Positions 54,599 through 63,900 are shown, counted from the stretch's first letter. The stretch: DNA of 64,000 bases from Dactylococcopsis salina PCC 8305 (GCF_000317615.1 NC_019780.1:2315840-2379839), one strand, 5' to 3'. The notes: generated by a model from the sequence alone, not told the origin. Numbers and translations: made by a program.

Positions 54599-55062
54599 GA
54601 AGTCTGGCTTCCTAGACTAAAAACGTTATTACTTTGCGTCCCCCTGATAATTTTGACATTTTTTTCTCTCTTTGCCTTCAGATACTGATCAGGTTCAGGA
54701 GAGTCAAGGGGACTTGTGAAGGGAATTGTTACTTTTTCCTATAGGAACTTTAACATAAATTTTTCTCTCTCAGCGAGGGAATTGGGAAGGAAACTTGCTC
54801 TTAATCCTTTGGCTGGAAGCAGGTGGAGCTTCCCAAATTAATTGGGATTTCGCTTCAGATGATTGATTAATTGTTAAGACGATCGGCGCAAGTCTTAAAA
54901 AAAATTAAGAATATTAGCATCCTTTCTCACTTGGGGAAACAGTGGGAAAAATCATTACTATAATTAGTTGTCATAGGTTTTCCCCTTTTTTACGCGCTTT
55001 GATGCGCTCGATCGAGCAGGGAAAGTCCGAAAAAAAAGCCAGTCCATCTTCTAATTTCGCAC
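54599..55062. other. petB-ctpA divergent intergenic region
   Basis: No coding frame is seen. It contains a structured segment at 54771-54850, described separately, and a TTAAGAC...GTCTTAA hairpin (about 54872-54900) followed by an A-run. Promoters for petB (minus) and ctpA (plus) must lie here but are not clear-cut. Confidence 0.5.
54771..54850. ncRNA. Candidate structured RNA or leader element
   Basis: TTGGGAAG (54782-54789) pairs with CTTCCCAA (54829-54836). The same CCCAA can instead pair with TTGGG at 54842-54846, giving two mutually exclusive hairpins. The loop contains GGAAACTTGC and CCTTTGGCTGG. It may be a small RNA or a 5' leader element of petB or ctpA; the strand is undecided. Comparison with cyano-1/Yfr2-like families would be worthwhile, but membership is not shown. 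Confidence 0.3.
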
Positions 55063-56310
55063 ATGATCAAATCCACTTTTTGGCAAAAACTATTTACCAC
55101 CATCGTTCTCGTTAGTATCGCTTGGCTGAGTTGGACGACGAACGCCACTGCTTACTATAACGAAGAAGAAAAGATATTTCTCCAGGCTTGGCGCATCGTT
55201 AATCAGGCTTATGTGGATGATTCATTTAATGATCAAAATTGGTGGTTTGTTCGCCAACGCTTTCTCGATCGAGGTTTCTCTGATCGTAGCGCCACTTATG
55301 ACGCGATCGAGGAAATGTTAGCCACTTTAGATGATCCCTTCACCCGCTTATTGCGACCAGAACAGTATCGCAGTTTACAAGTCAATACCGCCGGGGAACT
55401 GTCTGGAGTGGGGCTACAAATTGATATTAACTCCCAAACCAAACAATTAGAAGTGGTCACTCCCATTGATAATTCTCCCGCCGAAAAAGCAGGGATTAAA
55501 CCGCGCGATCGGGTTTTAGCCATTGATGGCGTAAAGACTAAAACCCTTTCCCTTGATGAAGCCGCTGCCAAAATGCGCGGTCAAGTGGGAACACCTGTCA
55601 CTCTTACCGTTCAATCAGGATCAGGGAAAAATACCAATATCCGTGACGTGGAAATTGTGCGCGATCGCATTTCTCTGAATCCAGTTTATGCTCGTCTTGA
55701 TGACAACAGTGGCGAAACCCCCATTGGTTATCTTCGTTTAGCTCAATTTAGTGCCAATGCGACTAAAGAAATCGCCCATTCTATAGCCAATTTGGAAGAC
55801 CAAGGCGCAAAAGGCTTTATCCTTGACTTACGCAACAATCCAGGGGGTTTATTACAAGCTGGAATTGAAACCGCTCGGTTGTGGCTCAATTCGGGAACAG
55901 TGGTTTACACAGTTAATCGTCAAGGGATGATCGGCAGTTACGGCGCTACCGATGAAGCGGTGACGGATGCTCCCTTAATTGTTCTTGTTAATCAAGGAAG
56001 TGCCAGCGCCAGTGAAATTCTCGCTGGAGCATTACAGGACAACGATCGCGCGACAATTGTCGGCGAAACTACCTTTGGGAAAGGGTTAATTCAGTCGTTA
56101 TTTGACTTACCTGATGATTCAGGAATCGCCGTCACCGTAGCCAAATACGAAACCCCCAATCATCGGGATATTAACAAAGCAGGGATTGAACCCGATTATA
56201 AAGTTTCTCAGTCTCTGCTGCCTTTTTCTGAGATGGGAACGGGGGATGATCAACAATATCAAGAGGCTGTGAAATTGTTGACCAAACAAACCCTAGTCGC
56301 TCAAAACTAA
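55063..56310 (+). CDS. ctpA: C-terminal processing peptidase (D1 maturation)
   Basis: A 415-residue S41 peptidase that removes the D1 C-terminal extension in the thylakoid lumen so that the manganese cluster can assemble. An N-terminal signal (LFTTIVLVSIAWLSWTTNAT) is followed by a PDZ domain (residues about 105-185). The catalytic dyad is Ser315 (QGSASASE) and Lys340 (GETTFGKG), 25 residues apart as in known CtpA. The stop codon is in the direct repeat that flanks MITE copy D. Confidence 0.92.
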   Translation: MIKSTFWQKLFTTIVLVSIAWLSWTTNATAYYNEEEKIFLQAWRIVNQAYVDDSFNDQNWWFVRQRFLDRGFSDRSATYDAIEEMLATLDDPFTRLLRPEQYRSLQVNTAGELSGVGLQIDINSQTKQLEVVTPIDNSPAEKAGIKPRDRVLAIDGVKTKTLSLDEAAAKMRGQVGTPVTLTVQSGSGKNTNIRDVEIVRDRISLNPVYARLDDNSGETPIGYLRLAQFSANATKEIAHSIANLEDQGAKGFILDLRNNPGGLLQAGIETARLWLNSGTVVYTVNRQGMIGSYGATDEAVTDAPLIVLVNQGSASASEILAGALQDNDRATIVGETTFGKGLIQSLFDLPDDSGIAVTVAKYETPNHRDINKAGIEPDYKVSQSLLPFSEMGTGDDQQYQEAVKLLTKQTLVAQN

Positions 56311-56315
56311 CCATT

Positions 56316-56536
56316 GCTTGCTGAATAAAACTGAAAGTTTTACCAAATAAGGATTTGAGGCGATTAAGTTCAGGTAAAAATGCAAGTTCATTGATTGTTC
56401 AATCGTCACGCACCTTGCCTCTTGCATGCAAGCCTCTTGCATGCAAGCCTTTTGCCTCTTGCCTCTTGCATGCAAGCCTCTTGCATGCAAGCCTCTTGCC
56501 TTACTAAACCAACCAATGGACTTTTTCAGCAAGCCC
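56316..56536. mobile_element. MITE copy D, complete, between convergent genes
   Basis: The inverted ends are GCTTGCTGAATAAAACTG and the complement of GGCTTGCTGAAAAAGTCC. TAACCATT is duplicated at 56308-56315 and 56537-56544 (direct similarity extends to 13 bp). The interior has several CTTGCATGCAAG palindromes and TTGCCTCTTGCC repeats. It carries no gene. It sits precisely between the ctpA stop and the stop of the LpxB-like gene. Confidence 0.85.
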
Positions 56537-57816
56537 TAACCATTGCTTTGTTGCAACTGTTCCAATAACACTGATGCAATTTTCTTCGAGGCGCCGGGTG
56601 TGCCTCGAATCGCTTGTAAGCGCGATCGAATCGCGAGTCGTTGATCGGGATATTCCAACCATTCTAAAGCCAGTTTTGCCACCGCTTCTGGCTCTAAATT
56701 TCCCACTAATTCGGGGACAACCTCCTCTTTTGCCCAAATATTGGGCCAAGCAAACAGCCGTTTTTTTCGCAACACGAGCCAATTGATCACCCTCGCAAAA
56801 CTTCCTCCTAAAATTGGTAAGTTCGCTAAAGCACCAGGAATCCCATCCCAAGCTCGCATCGCGTCCAGTTGATAGGTGGGAAGTAGGACAATCATCGGAA
56901 TTGCCAACGCCCCTAATTCTGCGGTATTTGCCCCCACTGTGGTTAAACAAAGGGTACATTGGGAAAGCACGTCGTAAGCGGGAAATTGCGTCCAAAGCAG
57001 GAGTTTTAATCCTTCCTCGGTTTCGAGATAAGGTAACTCATCGGGAAGTGACGGTAAAACCAGTTTCGCACCGACTCCCCCCAGTTTTTTTACAATTGGA
57101 TTGTGTTTCGGATCAGCATAACGGGCTAGGGTTTCTAAATCGAGAGTGGGAGCAACTGGAATGATAAACTGAGTATTGGGGCGTTTTTCCCGCAGACGTT
57201 GCGCGATCGCGATCGTCAACGGCACACCCTGCATCAGTTTCGCACGTTTGGAACCGGGTAAAATTCCAATTAATTCTGTTCCAGGATCGAGAGTTAGTCC
57301 AAGGGGTTGAGTATTGAGAGCAATTTGTGAATCTGCCATGATGTCACCGACGGTAGTAAATTTGTGGCGATGAGTTTGAGGAGCTTTTAGGGTTAAGTCG
57401 GCGTTCATTACTACAAAGTGATCCACCCAGGAATGCCAGCGTGTTTCCCACTCTGCATAAATGACAATGGGGTATCCCAGTCGTTTGCCGATGACTACTG
57501 GGAAAAATTGGTCTCCACCTAAAAAGAGGACGATTCCTCGCTCAAACCAGTTCCAGTTGTCGGCGGTTTTCCCCCACAAAAGAAAAGGAAAAAACGCCTT
57601 TGCGCTTTGGACGCGATTAACACCTGGAATGGCTCTTGCTACCTCTACCTCTCGCCCTGTAGCGTGAGGACAAGGAGATAGAATCACAGAAACTCTAATT
57701 CCTAGTTTTGAAGACCATTGAGACTTTAAAGCCGCCACCACTGGGCGAACCCAAGTTGAAAGTTCCCCTGGTCCGTTAGTAAGAATGAGAACATCAACGG
57801 CGTTGGTTTGCGACAT
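56536..57816 (-). CDS. Lipid-A-disaccharide synthase-like glycosyltransferase
   Basis: A 426-residue GT-B fold protein related to LpxB. The N-terminal TNGPGELSTWVRPV resembles LpxB's nucleotide-sugar strand. LIGILPGSKRAKLMQGVPL (near residue 182) and the C-terminal TVGANTAELGALAIPMIVLL are further family marks. This cyanobacterial group is longer than canonical LpxB and its acceptor is unknown. The TAG stop is formed by the last base of a MITE and two bases of the duplicated target. Confidence 0.82.
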   Translation of the reverse strand: MSQTNAVDVLILTNGPGELSTWVRPVVAALKSQWSSKLGIRVSVILSPCPHATGREVEVARAIPGVNRVQSAKAFFPFLLWGKTADNWNWFERGIVLFLGGDQFFPVVIGKRLGYPIVIYAEWETRWHSWVDHFVVMNADLTLKAPQTHRHKFTTVGDIMADSQIALNTQPLGLTLDPGTELIGILPGSKRAKLMQGVPLTIAIAQRLREKRPNTQFIIPVAPTLDLETLARYADPKHNPIVKKLGGVGAKLVLPSLPDELPYLETEEGLKLLLWTQFPAYDVLSQCTLCLTTVGANTAELGALAIPMIVLLPTYQLDAMRAWDGIPGALANLPILGGSFARVINWLVLRKKRLFAWPNIWAKEEVVPELVGNLEPEAVAKLALEWLEYPDQRLAIRSRLQAIRGTPGASKKIASVLLEQLQQSNG

Positions 57817-57935
57817 GAAAGTAACTCGTTACATCTCTTAAACTAACTCACTGACTGAGAAATTGCCCATTCACTGGGGCTGATTTTTTGCTATAAATTC
57901 ACAGAAAAATTTAACTCTCTCTCTCTCGATCGAGA
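57817..57935. other. Gap between LpxB-like gene and a small gene
   Basis: A TTTTTTGCTATAAATTC stretch near 57885 and a CTCTCTCTCTCTCGATCGAG run lie here. Nothing else is recognised. Confidence 0.4.
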
Positions 57936-58100
57936 TTAATTCTGATCATTACTGTTTTGCGATCGTTGCACCTGTTGCCAAAGTAACTCAATTTCCGCTT
58001 GCAAATGCAGAAATTTGGCTTGTTGATCCGCTTGTTTTAGGGATTTTTTAAGCTCTCGTAGCGGGGATGATTCAGCATTAGAAATCAGCGCGTTAGACAT
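57936..58100 (-). CDS. Small helical protein (54 residues)
   Basis: ATG at 58098-58100 opens a 54-codon frame, MSNALISNAESSPLRELKKS continuing with LKQADQQAKFLHLQAEIELL and ending NSNDQN. It is almost entirely helical, with heptad-like leucines that suggest a coiled coil. It is too short for usual gene finders. Its even codon use and clean start support it as real, but no family is recognised. Confidence 0.5.
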   Translation of the reverse strand: MSNALISNAESSPLRELKKSLKQADQQAKFLHLQAEIELLWQQVQRSQNSNDQN

Positions 58101-58538
58101 CGGTTTTAACCTTCAGCAGTTTTAAGATAAAATCAAGTTTCCAAACTTTGATTGTAACCGATAAATCTCATTCGATAACTAAGGCTTGTGTCATTTTTAA
58201 AACTGGCTACTTTTCTCAGAGGCGATCGCGCGATCGCCCTTACACTCATCAGTTACCAATAGTTCTCAAGCCTAATTTAGCAATAGTCAATGATCGATTA
58301 TTAGCCCTTGCTTATAATTTATGTTGGGTTTCGCGTGGAGACGTTCCCGCGTGGAGACGTTCCATGGAACGTCTCTACATTGGTCACTGATCACTGATTT
58401 GGGTTTCGCTCTAGCTCCACCCAACCTACTTTTTTGTCTAATTTATGTTGGGTTTCGCGTGGAGACGTTCCTGTTACTGAGCTTGTCGAAGTATGGAACG
58501 TCTCTACCCAACCTACTTTTTATCTAGGAATGATTAAG
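58101..58538. repeat. Dispersed palindromes, one interrupted
   Basis: Three GTTGGGTTTCGCGTGGAGACGTTC-type repeats occur at about 58323-58380, 58400-58432 and 58446-58518. In the third, the AGACGTTC/GGAACGTCT palindrome is split by a short CTGTTACTGAGCTTGTCGAA element. The first 200 bp hold a GGCGATCGCGCGATCGCC palindrome and no gene. Confidence 0.8.
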
Positions 58539-58877
58539 TTAAGATTTGCTAAACTCTAAACCATGTTCTTCTGCGTATCGTTCCATAAAGCGCATGAAAC
58601 GATCCCATTCTTCTTCTGATTGCATATAATGCACCGCTTCTAAAGCTGTCGGTTGTCCATTGACGAATTTACCTTTTACGTCTTGAGTGGAGATGATTCC
58701 TTCCTCATCAATTAAATACATTCCCGTCACTTCTTGGTTACTTTCTGCATTTAAGACTTTCGGGTTTTCAAAACGAAAGGTGGCTGTTCCACTGCTACCA
58801 TCTTTAGAACGGGTTAAGCGGACATCTGGAATCGTTTCTTCGTCAATGCCTCGTGAAAATTGAATAGTTGCTGACAT
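58539..58877 (-). CDS. psb28: Photosystem II assembly factor Psb28
   Basis: A 112-residue protein matching Psb28: [20 protein letters not shown] at the start, [23 protein letters not shown]-type block ([13 protein letters not shown]) and [20 protein letters not shown] at the end. Psb28 binds the cytoplasmic face of CP47 in early photosystem II assembly intermediates and is important at high temperature. Length is standard. Confidence 0.95.
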   Translation of the reverse strand: MSATIQFSRGIDEETIPDVRLTRSKDGSSGTATFRFENPKVLNAESNQEVTGMYLIDEEGIISTQDVKGKFVNGQPTALEAVHYMQSEEEWDRFMRFMERYAEEHGLEFSKS

Positions 58878-58963
58878 TTTCTCTTTTTATTTTTCCTCTA
58901 AAACAATATCGTACTCCGATCGAGGCTTCTCGTCACTTTGACTAAACTCTCGAAATATCTTCA

Positions 58964-59360
58964 CTAGGGTAATTTAAAAATAAATGTTACTTTATCTTCT
59001 TTTCCTAGTGCGATGACATCATCGGAATTGATTTCGCGGCGTTCTCCTTTGGCAACTGATGCGTTGTTCACATAAGTGCCATTGGAACTTCCTAAGTCTT
59101 CAATGTAGTATTTTTCGGTGTCAATGTGAATCATTGCGTGTTGACGGGAAACAATTTCCGCATCCTGAAGCTGGGATAAAGCTACGCCAGGGGGCTGATT
59201 GCTATTGGGTTTTCCCAACATGATTGCGGGTTGATTGTCTGGAAGCTCGATCGGTTCACCGGGAGCGAATATGTAGTAAATCGGGAGCGTTGACTTCTTC
59301 TGGGATTTCGTTATTGGTTTCGTTCATTGTTCTTTGATCCTCACTTTGGCATTCGTTCAT
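58964..59360 (-). pseudogene. FHA-domain protein, apparently frameshifted near its N-terminus
   Basis: The clear FHA domain (residues RQHAMIHIDTEKYYIEDLGS, SNGTYVNNASVAKGERREIN) is open from an ATG at 59221, but that start would remove the first beta strands. Upstream, FAPGEPIELPDNQPAIM is in the same frame without a start. An ATG at 59360 or 59327 opens a second frame (MNETNNEIPEEVNAPDLLH) that would continue into it if one base were lost or two gained near 59260-59272. Either the gene is broken or there is a sequence error. FHA domains bind phosphothreonine. Confidence 0.65.
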
Positions 59361-59384
59361 TATTTTATTGAAATTGGTTTAAAT

Positions 59385-60095
59385 TCAAAGTTCTGCGCCA
59401 GCTTCTTGATCGAATAACCACCACAATTCTCCTTGCGGTTGAATCATTCGCGCGGGATATTGCTGGGAATCTGCTTCTGAGGAAAAGATTTGAGCCAGTG
59501 CGGGGCGTTTATTCGCTCCTGTGACTAAAAACATCACACACTTTCCTTGATTGAGGAAAGGCACGGTAAAGGTTAGGCGTTGACTGTCTCCTTTATTGCC
59601 AACGGTAATCAGTCGATCGCGCACGGTTAGGGCTTTAGTTTGGGGAAATAGTGAGGCGGTATGTCCATCATCTCCCATTCCCAATAAAATAATATCTAAG
59701 CTCGGAATTTCTCCTTCCCCACACTGGAAAAAGGCTCTGATTGCGGCTTCATGTTGCTTGGCATCTGCTTCGGGATTTTCCCCTGTGGTGGGCATGGGAT
59801 GAATATTTGCTTCGGGAATCGAAATTTGATTTAACCAGGCTTCTCGCGCCATTTTTTGGTTGCTGTCGGGATCATTTGCTGGCACATACCGCTCATCTCC
59901 CCAGAAAATATGCAGTTTTTCCCAAGCTAGGTTTTTTTGGGCAAGTTGTTCGTAAATCGGTTTCGGTGTTCCTCCACCCGCAAGGGCGATCGTACATTTT
60001 CCCTGTTGCTCGATCGCCCTCTCGATTCTTTCGACAATTAATTCTACAGCGCGGTTAACCAGCGTGGTTCGATCTGACAAAATCTCGGTTGGCAT
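59385..60095 (-). CDS. pgl: 6-phosphogluconolactonase
   Basis: A 236-residue enzyme of the oxidative pentose phosphate pathway that hydrolyses 6-phosphogluconolactone. Typical motifs are IALAGGGTPKPIYEQLA, WGDERYVPANDPDSN and LLGMGDDGHTASLFP. Near the end TGANKRPAL fits the substrate loop. Start and length match DevB/Pgl proteins. Confidence 0.93.
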   Translation of the reverse strand: MPTEILSDRTTLVNRAVELIVERIERAIEQQGKCTIALAGGGTPKPIYEQLAQKNLAWEKLHIFWGDERYVPANDPDSNQKMAREAWLNQISIPEANIHPMPTTGENPEADAKQHEAAIRAFFQCGEGEIPSLDIILLGMGDDGHTASLFPQTKALTVRDRLITVGNKGDSQRLTFTVPFLNQGKCVMFLVTGANKRPALAQIFSSEADSQQYPARMIQPQGELWWLFDQEAGAEL

Positions 60096-60289
60096 TTGGC
60101 GTGACTCCGTATTTTCGATAACAATAAAATGTTACGATGGATTCTAACTGTTTTAAATTTTTGGTCAGCCGATCGAGCCAAAATTCACTTAAAAGTGACA
60201 TAATATCAATAAGCGCAATATTTCTTTACAAATCTGGTCAAAAGAAACCCACCGTTTCTCATAGCAACGGTAAGGAGAATTAAACTTCT

Positions 60290-61060
60290 GTGATCGAACG
60301 TCTCAAGCAAAACCTAAAAAATGATTTAATCGCGGGGTTGTTAGTGGTAATTCCATTGGCGACCACGATTTGGCTAACCCTTACCATCGCCAGTTGGGTG
60401 ATTAACTTTCTCACCCGCATTCCGAAACAGCTTAACCCGTTTGAAGGGTTACATCCGATTTTAACCAATTTCCTTAATCTTACCGTCGGTTTAGCCGTTC
60501 CCTTATTATTTATCTTATTTATCGGCTTAATGGCGCGAAATATCGCGGGGCGCTGGTTACTGGATGTGGGAGAACAAGTCTTACAAGCGATTCCCTTGGC
60601 TGGTTCAGTCTATAAAACCCTGAAACAAATTCTAGAAACCCTCCTACAAGACTCAAAAAGTAAGTTTCGACGAGTGGTGATGGTAGAGTATCCTCGTCCT
60701 GGTTTATGGACGCTTGCGTTTGTGACGGGAATGGTCAGTTCTCAATTTCAGTCTCATTTATCTAAACCCATGTTGAGTTTGTTTATTCCCACGACTCCTA
60801 ACCCGACAACGGGATGGTATGCGATGGTTCCAGAAGAGGAAGTGATTAATTTACAAATTTCTGTGGAAGATGCGTTCAAAGTCTTAATTTCTGCTGGTAT
60901 TGTTAGCCCCACTTCTCCCGCAGTTTCTGTGAGTTTACCACCGAAAAAGGATGATCAAACACAAGTCAATAACACTGACTCAGTTACACCGTCAACGTTG
61001 TCTGAGGCGATTTCTACTCTACAGGTGGGAAGGGACAATGGAAACGGAAAACCACGGTAG
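60290..61060 (+). CDS. DUF502 family membrane protein
   Basis: A 256-residue protein starting with GTG at 60290 (MIERLKQNLKNDLIAG). Two hydrophobic segments (LLVVIPLATTIWLTLTIASW and LTVGLAVPLLFILFIGLMAR) lie near the N-terminus. The conserved core IPLAGSVYKTLKQ and PTTPNPTTGWYAMVPEEEV define DUF502. Members occur widely in bacteria and plants; the function is uncertain. The C-terminal 50 residues are a low-complexity tail. Confidence 0.85.
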   Translation: MIERLKQNLKNDLIAGLLVVIPLATTIWLTLTIASWVINFLTRIPKQLNPFEGLHPILTNFLNLTVGLAVPLLFILFIGLMARNIAGRWLLDVGEQVLQAIPLAGSVYKTLKQILETLLQDSKSKFRRVVMVEYPRPGLWTLAFVTGMVSSQFQSHLSKPMLSLFIPTTPNPTTGWYAMVPEEEVINLQISVEDAFKVLISAGIVSPTSPAVSVSLPPKKDDQTQVNNTDSVTPSTLSEAISTLQVGRDNGNGKPR

Positions 61061-61355
61061 TTCATCCCCAAAGGAATTATCCCCCTACCCCCCTTTGAAA
61101 AAAGGAATTATCCCTCCTACCCCCCTTTGAAAAAAGGAATTATCCCCCCTACCCCCCCTTTGAAAGGGGGGAAATTTTTGTTAGTTGAGTTTCTGTAGAT
61201 AACCGCACTTGTCCGATTCCAAGCACACAACACTTTGAAAGGGAGGAAATAATGATATAGCACTACAAAATCAGGTTAAGACATTCCAAAATATTGAAAC
61301 TCACCTATACCTGACTAAGGCAACTTGCCTCTTGCCTAGCGCGCGTAGCGCTATA
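61061..61355. repeat. Short GGAATTATCCCCCTACCCCCC tandem repeats
   Basis: Three units of about 36 bp (GGAATTATCCCCCTACCCCC then CTTTGAAAAAA) lie at 61072-61170, followed by one GGCAACTTGCCTCTTGCC MITE-type motif near 61318. Nothing coding is seen. Confidence 0.75.
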
Positions 61356-61562
61356 TTAGTTGAGTTTAAGGGCATTAACTGGTACTTCTTCCCAAGAATC
61401 AACTGTCCGCAAACGAGCCACCCAACCTTCTGCTTTTTGGGTTTCTGTCAGATTCTGTAAAAACGATTGATGACAGTCTTCTGCGGCTTGCTTGTTACAG
61501 GACGCAATACAAGCGTAAAGTAAGCCTGATGGATCGAGTTGTTCATTAATCCAAATTGTCAT
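61356..61562 (-). CDS. Small conserved hypothetical protein
   Basis: A 68-residue protein if started at MTIWINEQLDPSGLLYACIA (61562), overlapping the GNAT stop by four bases (ATGA). A longer frame from 61625 runs inside the upstream gene and is less likely. It contains two cysteines (CIASCN) and WVARLRTVDSWEEVPVN. It is translationally coupled to the acetyltransferase. Function unknown. Confidence 0.6.
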   Translation of the reverse strand: MTIWINEQLDPSGLLYACIASCNKQAAEDCHQSFLQNLTETQKAEGWVARLRTVDSWEEVPVNALKLN

Positions 61563-62062
61563 TTTTTTTCTCCTTTTGCAGCTAATTGCGCGATCGCGCC
61601 ACCTGTAACACGACAAATGCGCCAATCTGGCAAGACATCTGCTCCTATTTTCTCATAGAACCCGATCGCGCTCTGATTCCAGTCTAATACGCTCCATTCC
61701 AAGCGTCCTGCTTCTCTGGCGACGGCAATTTTTGCCACATAACTTAACAAAGCGTGACCAACTCCCTTTCCTCGGTAGTCGGATAAGACAAACAAATCTT
61801 CCAAATAAATTCCAGGTTGAGTGAGAAACGTTGAATAATTGGTAAAAAACAGGGCAAACCCAATAATTTTTCCTTCCCATTCCGCAACGACGACTTCTGC
61901 GAAAGGGGTGTCGCCAAATAAATGTCTTTCTAATGCTTCTGCATTCCCTGTTACCGCATTGGATAGCTTTTCATAAGCCGCTAAAGCCTCAATTAAAGCC
62001 ATGATTGCAGAAACATCCTCACGACGGGCTTCACGAATGATCAAACTGTTTTCCTCTATCAC
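61559..62062 (-). CDS. GNAT-family N-acetyltransferase
   Basis: A 167-residue acetyltransferase resembling diamine (spermidine/spermine) acetyltransferases. IREARREDVSAIMALIEALA opens the domain, and the acetyl-CoA site is LSDYRGKGVGHALLSYVAK near residues 93-111. YLEDLFV and VLDWNQSAIGFYEKIGADVL are characteristic of that subgroup. The substrate is probably a small amine. Confidence 0.82.
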   Translation of the reverse strand: MIEENSLIIREARREDVSAIMALIEALAAYEKLSNAVTGNAEALERHLFGDTPFAEVVVAEWEGKIIGFALFFTNYSTFLTQPGIYLEDLFVLSDYRGKGVGHALLSYVAKIAVAREAGRLEWSVLDWNQSAIGFYEKIGADVLPDWRICRVTGGAIAQLAAKGEKK

Positions 62063-62195
62063 TCAATTTCCCGTTCTGATAAACTTACACAAATTTAACC
62101 AAATAGGCTAAACTTGACGTTAACTTCCTGCTTCTTTCCCACAAGGGGCTTTTCCTAGTAACGTCGGCGTTATCTAGTCCACAGGCTTCTTCTAT

Positions 62196-63295
62196 TTATA
62201 CGAGCGAACTGCCCGCAAAAGACAAATTAATACTTGCATTTAGGTCTCGGTCACAACTAAAACCACAGCTTTCACACTGAAAAGTTCTTTCTGACAAGGA
62301 TAGTTTTTCTTTTACTGTCCCACAGTTAGAACAAGTTTTAGAAGAGGGAAACCATCTGTCAACAATGATTAATTGAGAACCAAAAAGTTGACACTTATAC
62401 TCTAGCTGACGACGGAACTCATAGAAGCCCATATCTGCGATCGCTTTAGCCAGTTTGTGGTTAGCTAACATTCCTTTGACGTTTAAGTCTTCAATAACAA
62501 TCTTGCTGTGGTTCTTGAGTCGCGATAAGTCGTCAACTTATGAAGTACGTCTTTACGAATGTTGGCTATCTTTCGATGAAGTCTAGCCATCTTAATCTGA
62601 GCTTTCTTCCAATTTTTAGAACCTCGTTCCTTATGGCGATTTAAGTATTGAAGACGAGAGAGTTTTGCTTCAAACTTCCGATAAGACTTAGCACCTTCAA
62701 ATCCCTCACCAGTAGATAGTGTTGCTAAAGTTTTGACACCAAGATCAACCCCGACAATCTCGTGAGCTTTTGGTGTATTTTTAACCTCAACTTCAATTTT
62801 AAAAGAGACAAACCATCTATCTGCTGTGCGAGAAATCGTAATTGTTTTTGGGTTAATACCTTGAGGAAGTCTCTCAAAAGTTCTTACCCAACCAATTTTG
62901 GGAAGTTTGACATGAAAATGATCAATCTTGATGCTTCCATCTAAAGTAAAACTGTCATTCCTACCTTTTTTCTTAAACCTCGGAGGTTTTGAAACACCAC
63001 TAAAACATCGTTTCCATGCTTCTCTGAGATGCAAACAAGCAAATTGAGGAGCGGATTTAGAGACTTCGTAATACCAAAGATTTTTGGGTTTACATAGAGC
63101 GACTAATAACTTGTGAAGTTCAATTGCTGAAGGAAACTTAAGTTTGTCATCAGGATTTGCTTTGTTATAGTCAAGAATGAACTTAGTTAACGACAATCCC
63201 CAGTTATAAGCATGACGAGCAACTCCTGCGTGTTTAGCACAAAGAGTTTTTTGTTGATTATTAAGGTCTAATTCAGTCTTAAACGAGATGATCAT
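62196..63295 (-). pseudogene. tnpB: TnpB-type protein of the IS607 element, frameshifted
   Basis: The 5' frame (63295 to 62483) carries the RuvC-I aspartate in IVGVDLGVKTLATLS. The 3' frame (to 62196) carries the zinc ribbon CSNCG...CESCG and the RuvC-III aspartate in CDRDLNASINL. The RuvC-II glutamate segment (NHSKIVIEDLNVKGMLANHK) is encoded between, out of frame with the first part. A one-base deletion near 62530 (TTGACGACTTATCGCGACTC) explains the break. It overlaps tnpA by four bases. Confidence 0.87.
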
Positions 63296-63900
63296 TTTAA
63301 GTCTTTAGCTACCTCTTTTAACTCTTGGACAATTTGTTTATTTTTATCACTTCTCGAACCGTATAATCTAGCTGAAAATACGGTTATAATTTCTAGAACA
63401 TCTTTAGTTAGCTCCTCTTCAAAGGTTGAGTCTTCGCTGCGGTTAATAATAACAACTTCCGTTCCAAAAATTTCACAAAGGGTAAAAATTAAATCACCAC
63501 CTAGTCTTAATAACCTGTCTTTGTGAGTTAATACTAATCGTTCTACTTGATAGGAACAGATTAACTTAATTAATCTGATTAATCCTTTCTTGCGATAATT
63601 AATCCCAGAACCTAAGTCAGATATTAACTCGTAAGACCAGCCATTTTTAGAACAGAAAGACTCTAAAACAATTTCTTGTCTCTTCAGGTCTTCTTTTTGG
63701 TCATTACTGCTAACACGGGCGTAAGCAACAGTTAAAGAAGCATCTTTGTTTTTACCCAAGAGTTCCGACACCTCGAACCGACGATGGTTTCCTTCAGTAC
63801 GGACTGCTTTGATCCGTCCTTCCGATTCCCACCTGCGAATGGTTCTTGTGGAAACACCTAAGAGTTCTGCTGCTTCAGAAACCGTAACTAGATTAGACAT
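63292..63900 (-). CDS. tnpA: IS607-family serine recombinase (TnpA)
   Basis: A 202-residue recombinase. The N-terminus is a MerR-like helix-turn-helix (VSEAAELLGVSTRTIRRWES, residues 7-26). The C-terminal serine resolvase domain has the catalytic serine in AYARVSSNDQKEDLKRQ, the RLVLTHKDRLLRLG-type arginine block and a conserved DLGSG. It is intact and overlaps the following tnpB. Together they are the standard gene pair of IS607 elements, which move without target duplication. Confidence 0.9.
   Translation of the reverse strand: MSNLVTVSEAAELLGVSTRTIRRWESEGRIKAVRTEGNHRRFEVSELLGKNKDASLTVAYARVSSNDQKEDLKRQEIVLESFCSKNGWSYELISDLGSGINYRKKGLIRLIKLICSYQVERLVLTHKDRLLRLGGDLIFTLCEIFGTEVVIINRSEDSTFEEELTKDVLEIITVFSARLYGSRSDKNKQIVQELKEVAKDLK

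Noticed and set aside
55063-56310. Loss of CtpA function through the MITE
   Set aside because: The element lies after the stop codon and all catalytic residues are present.
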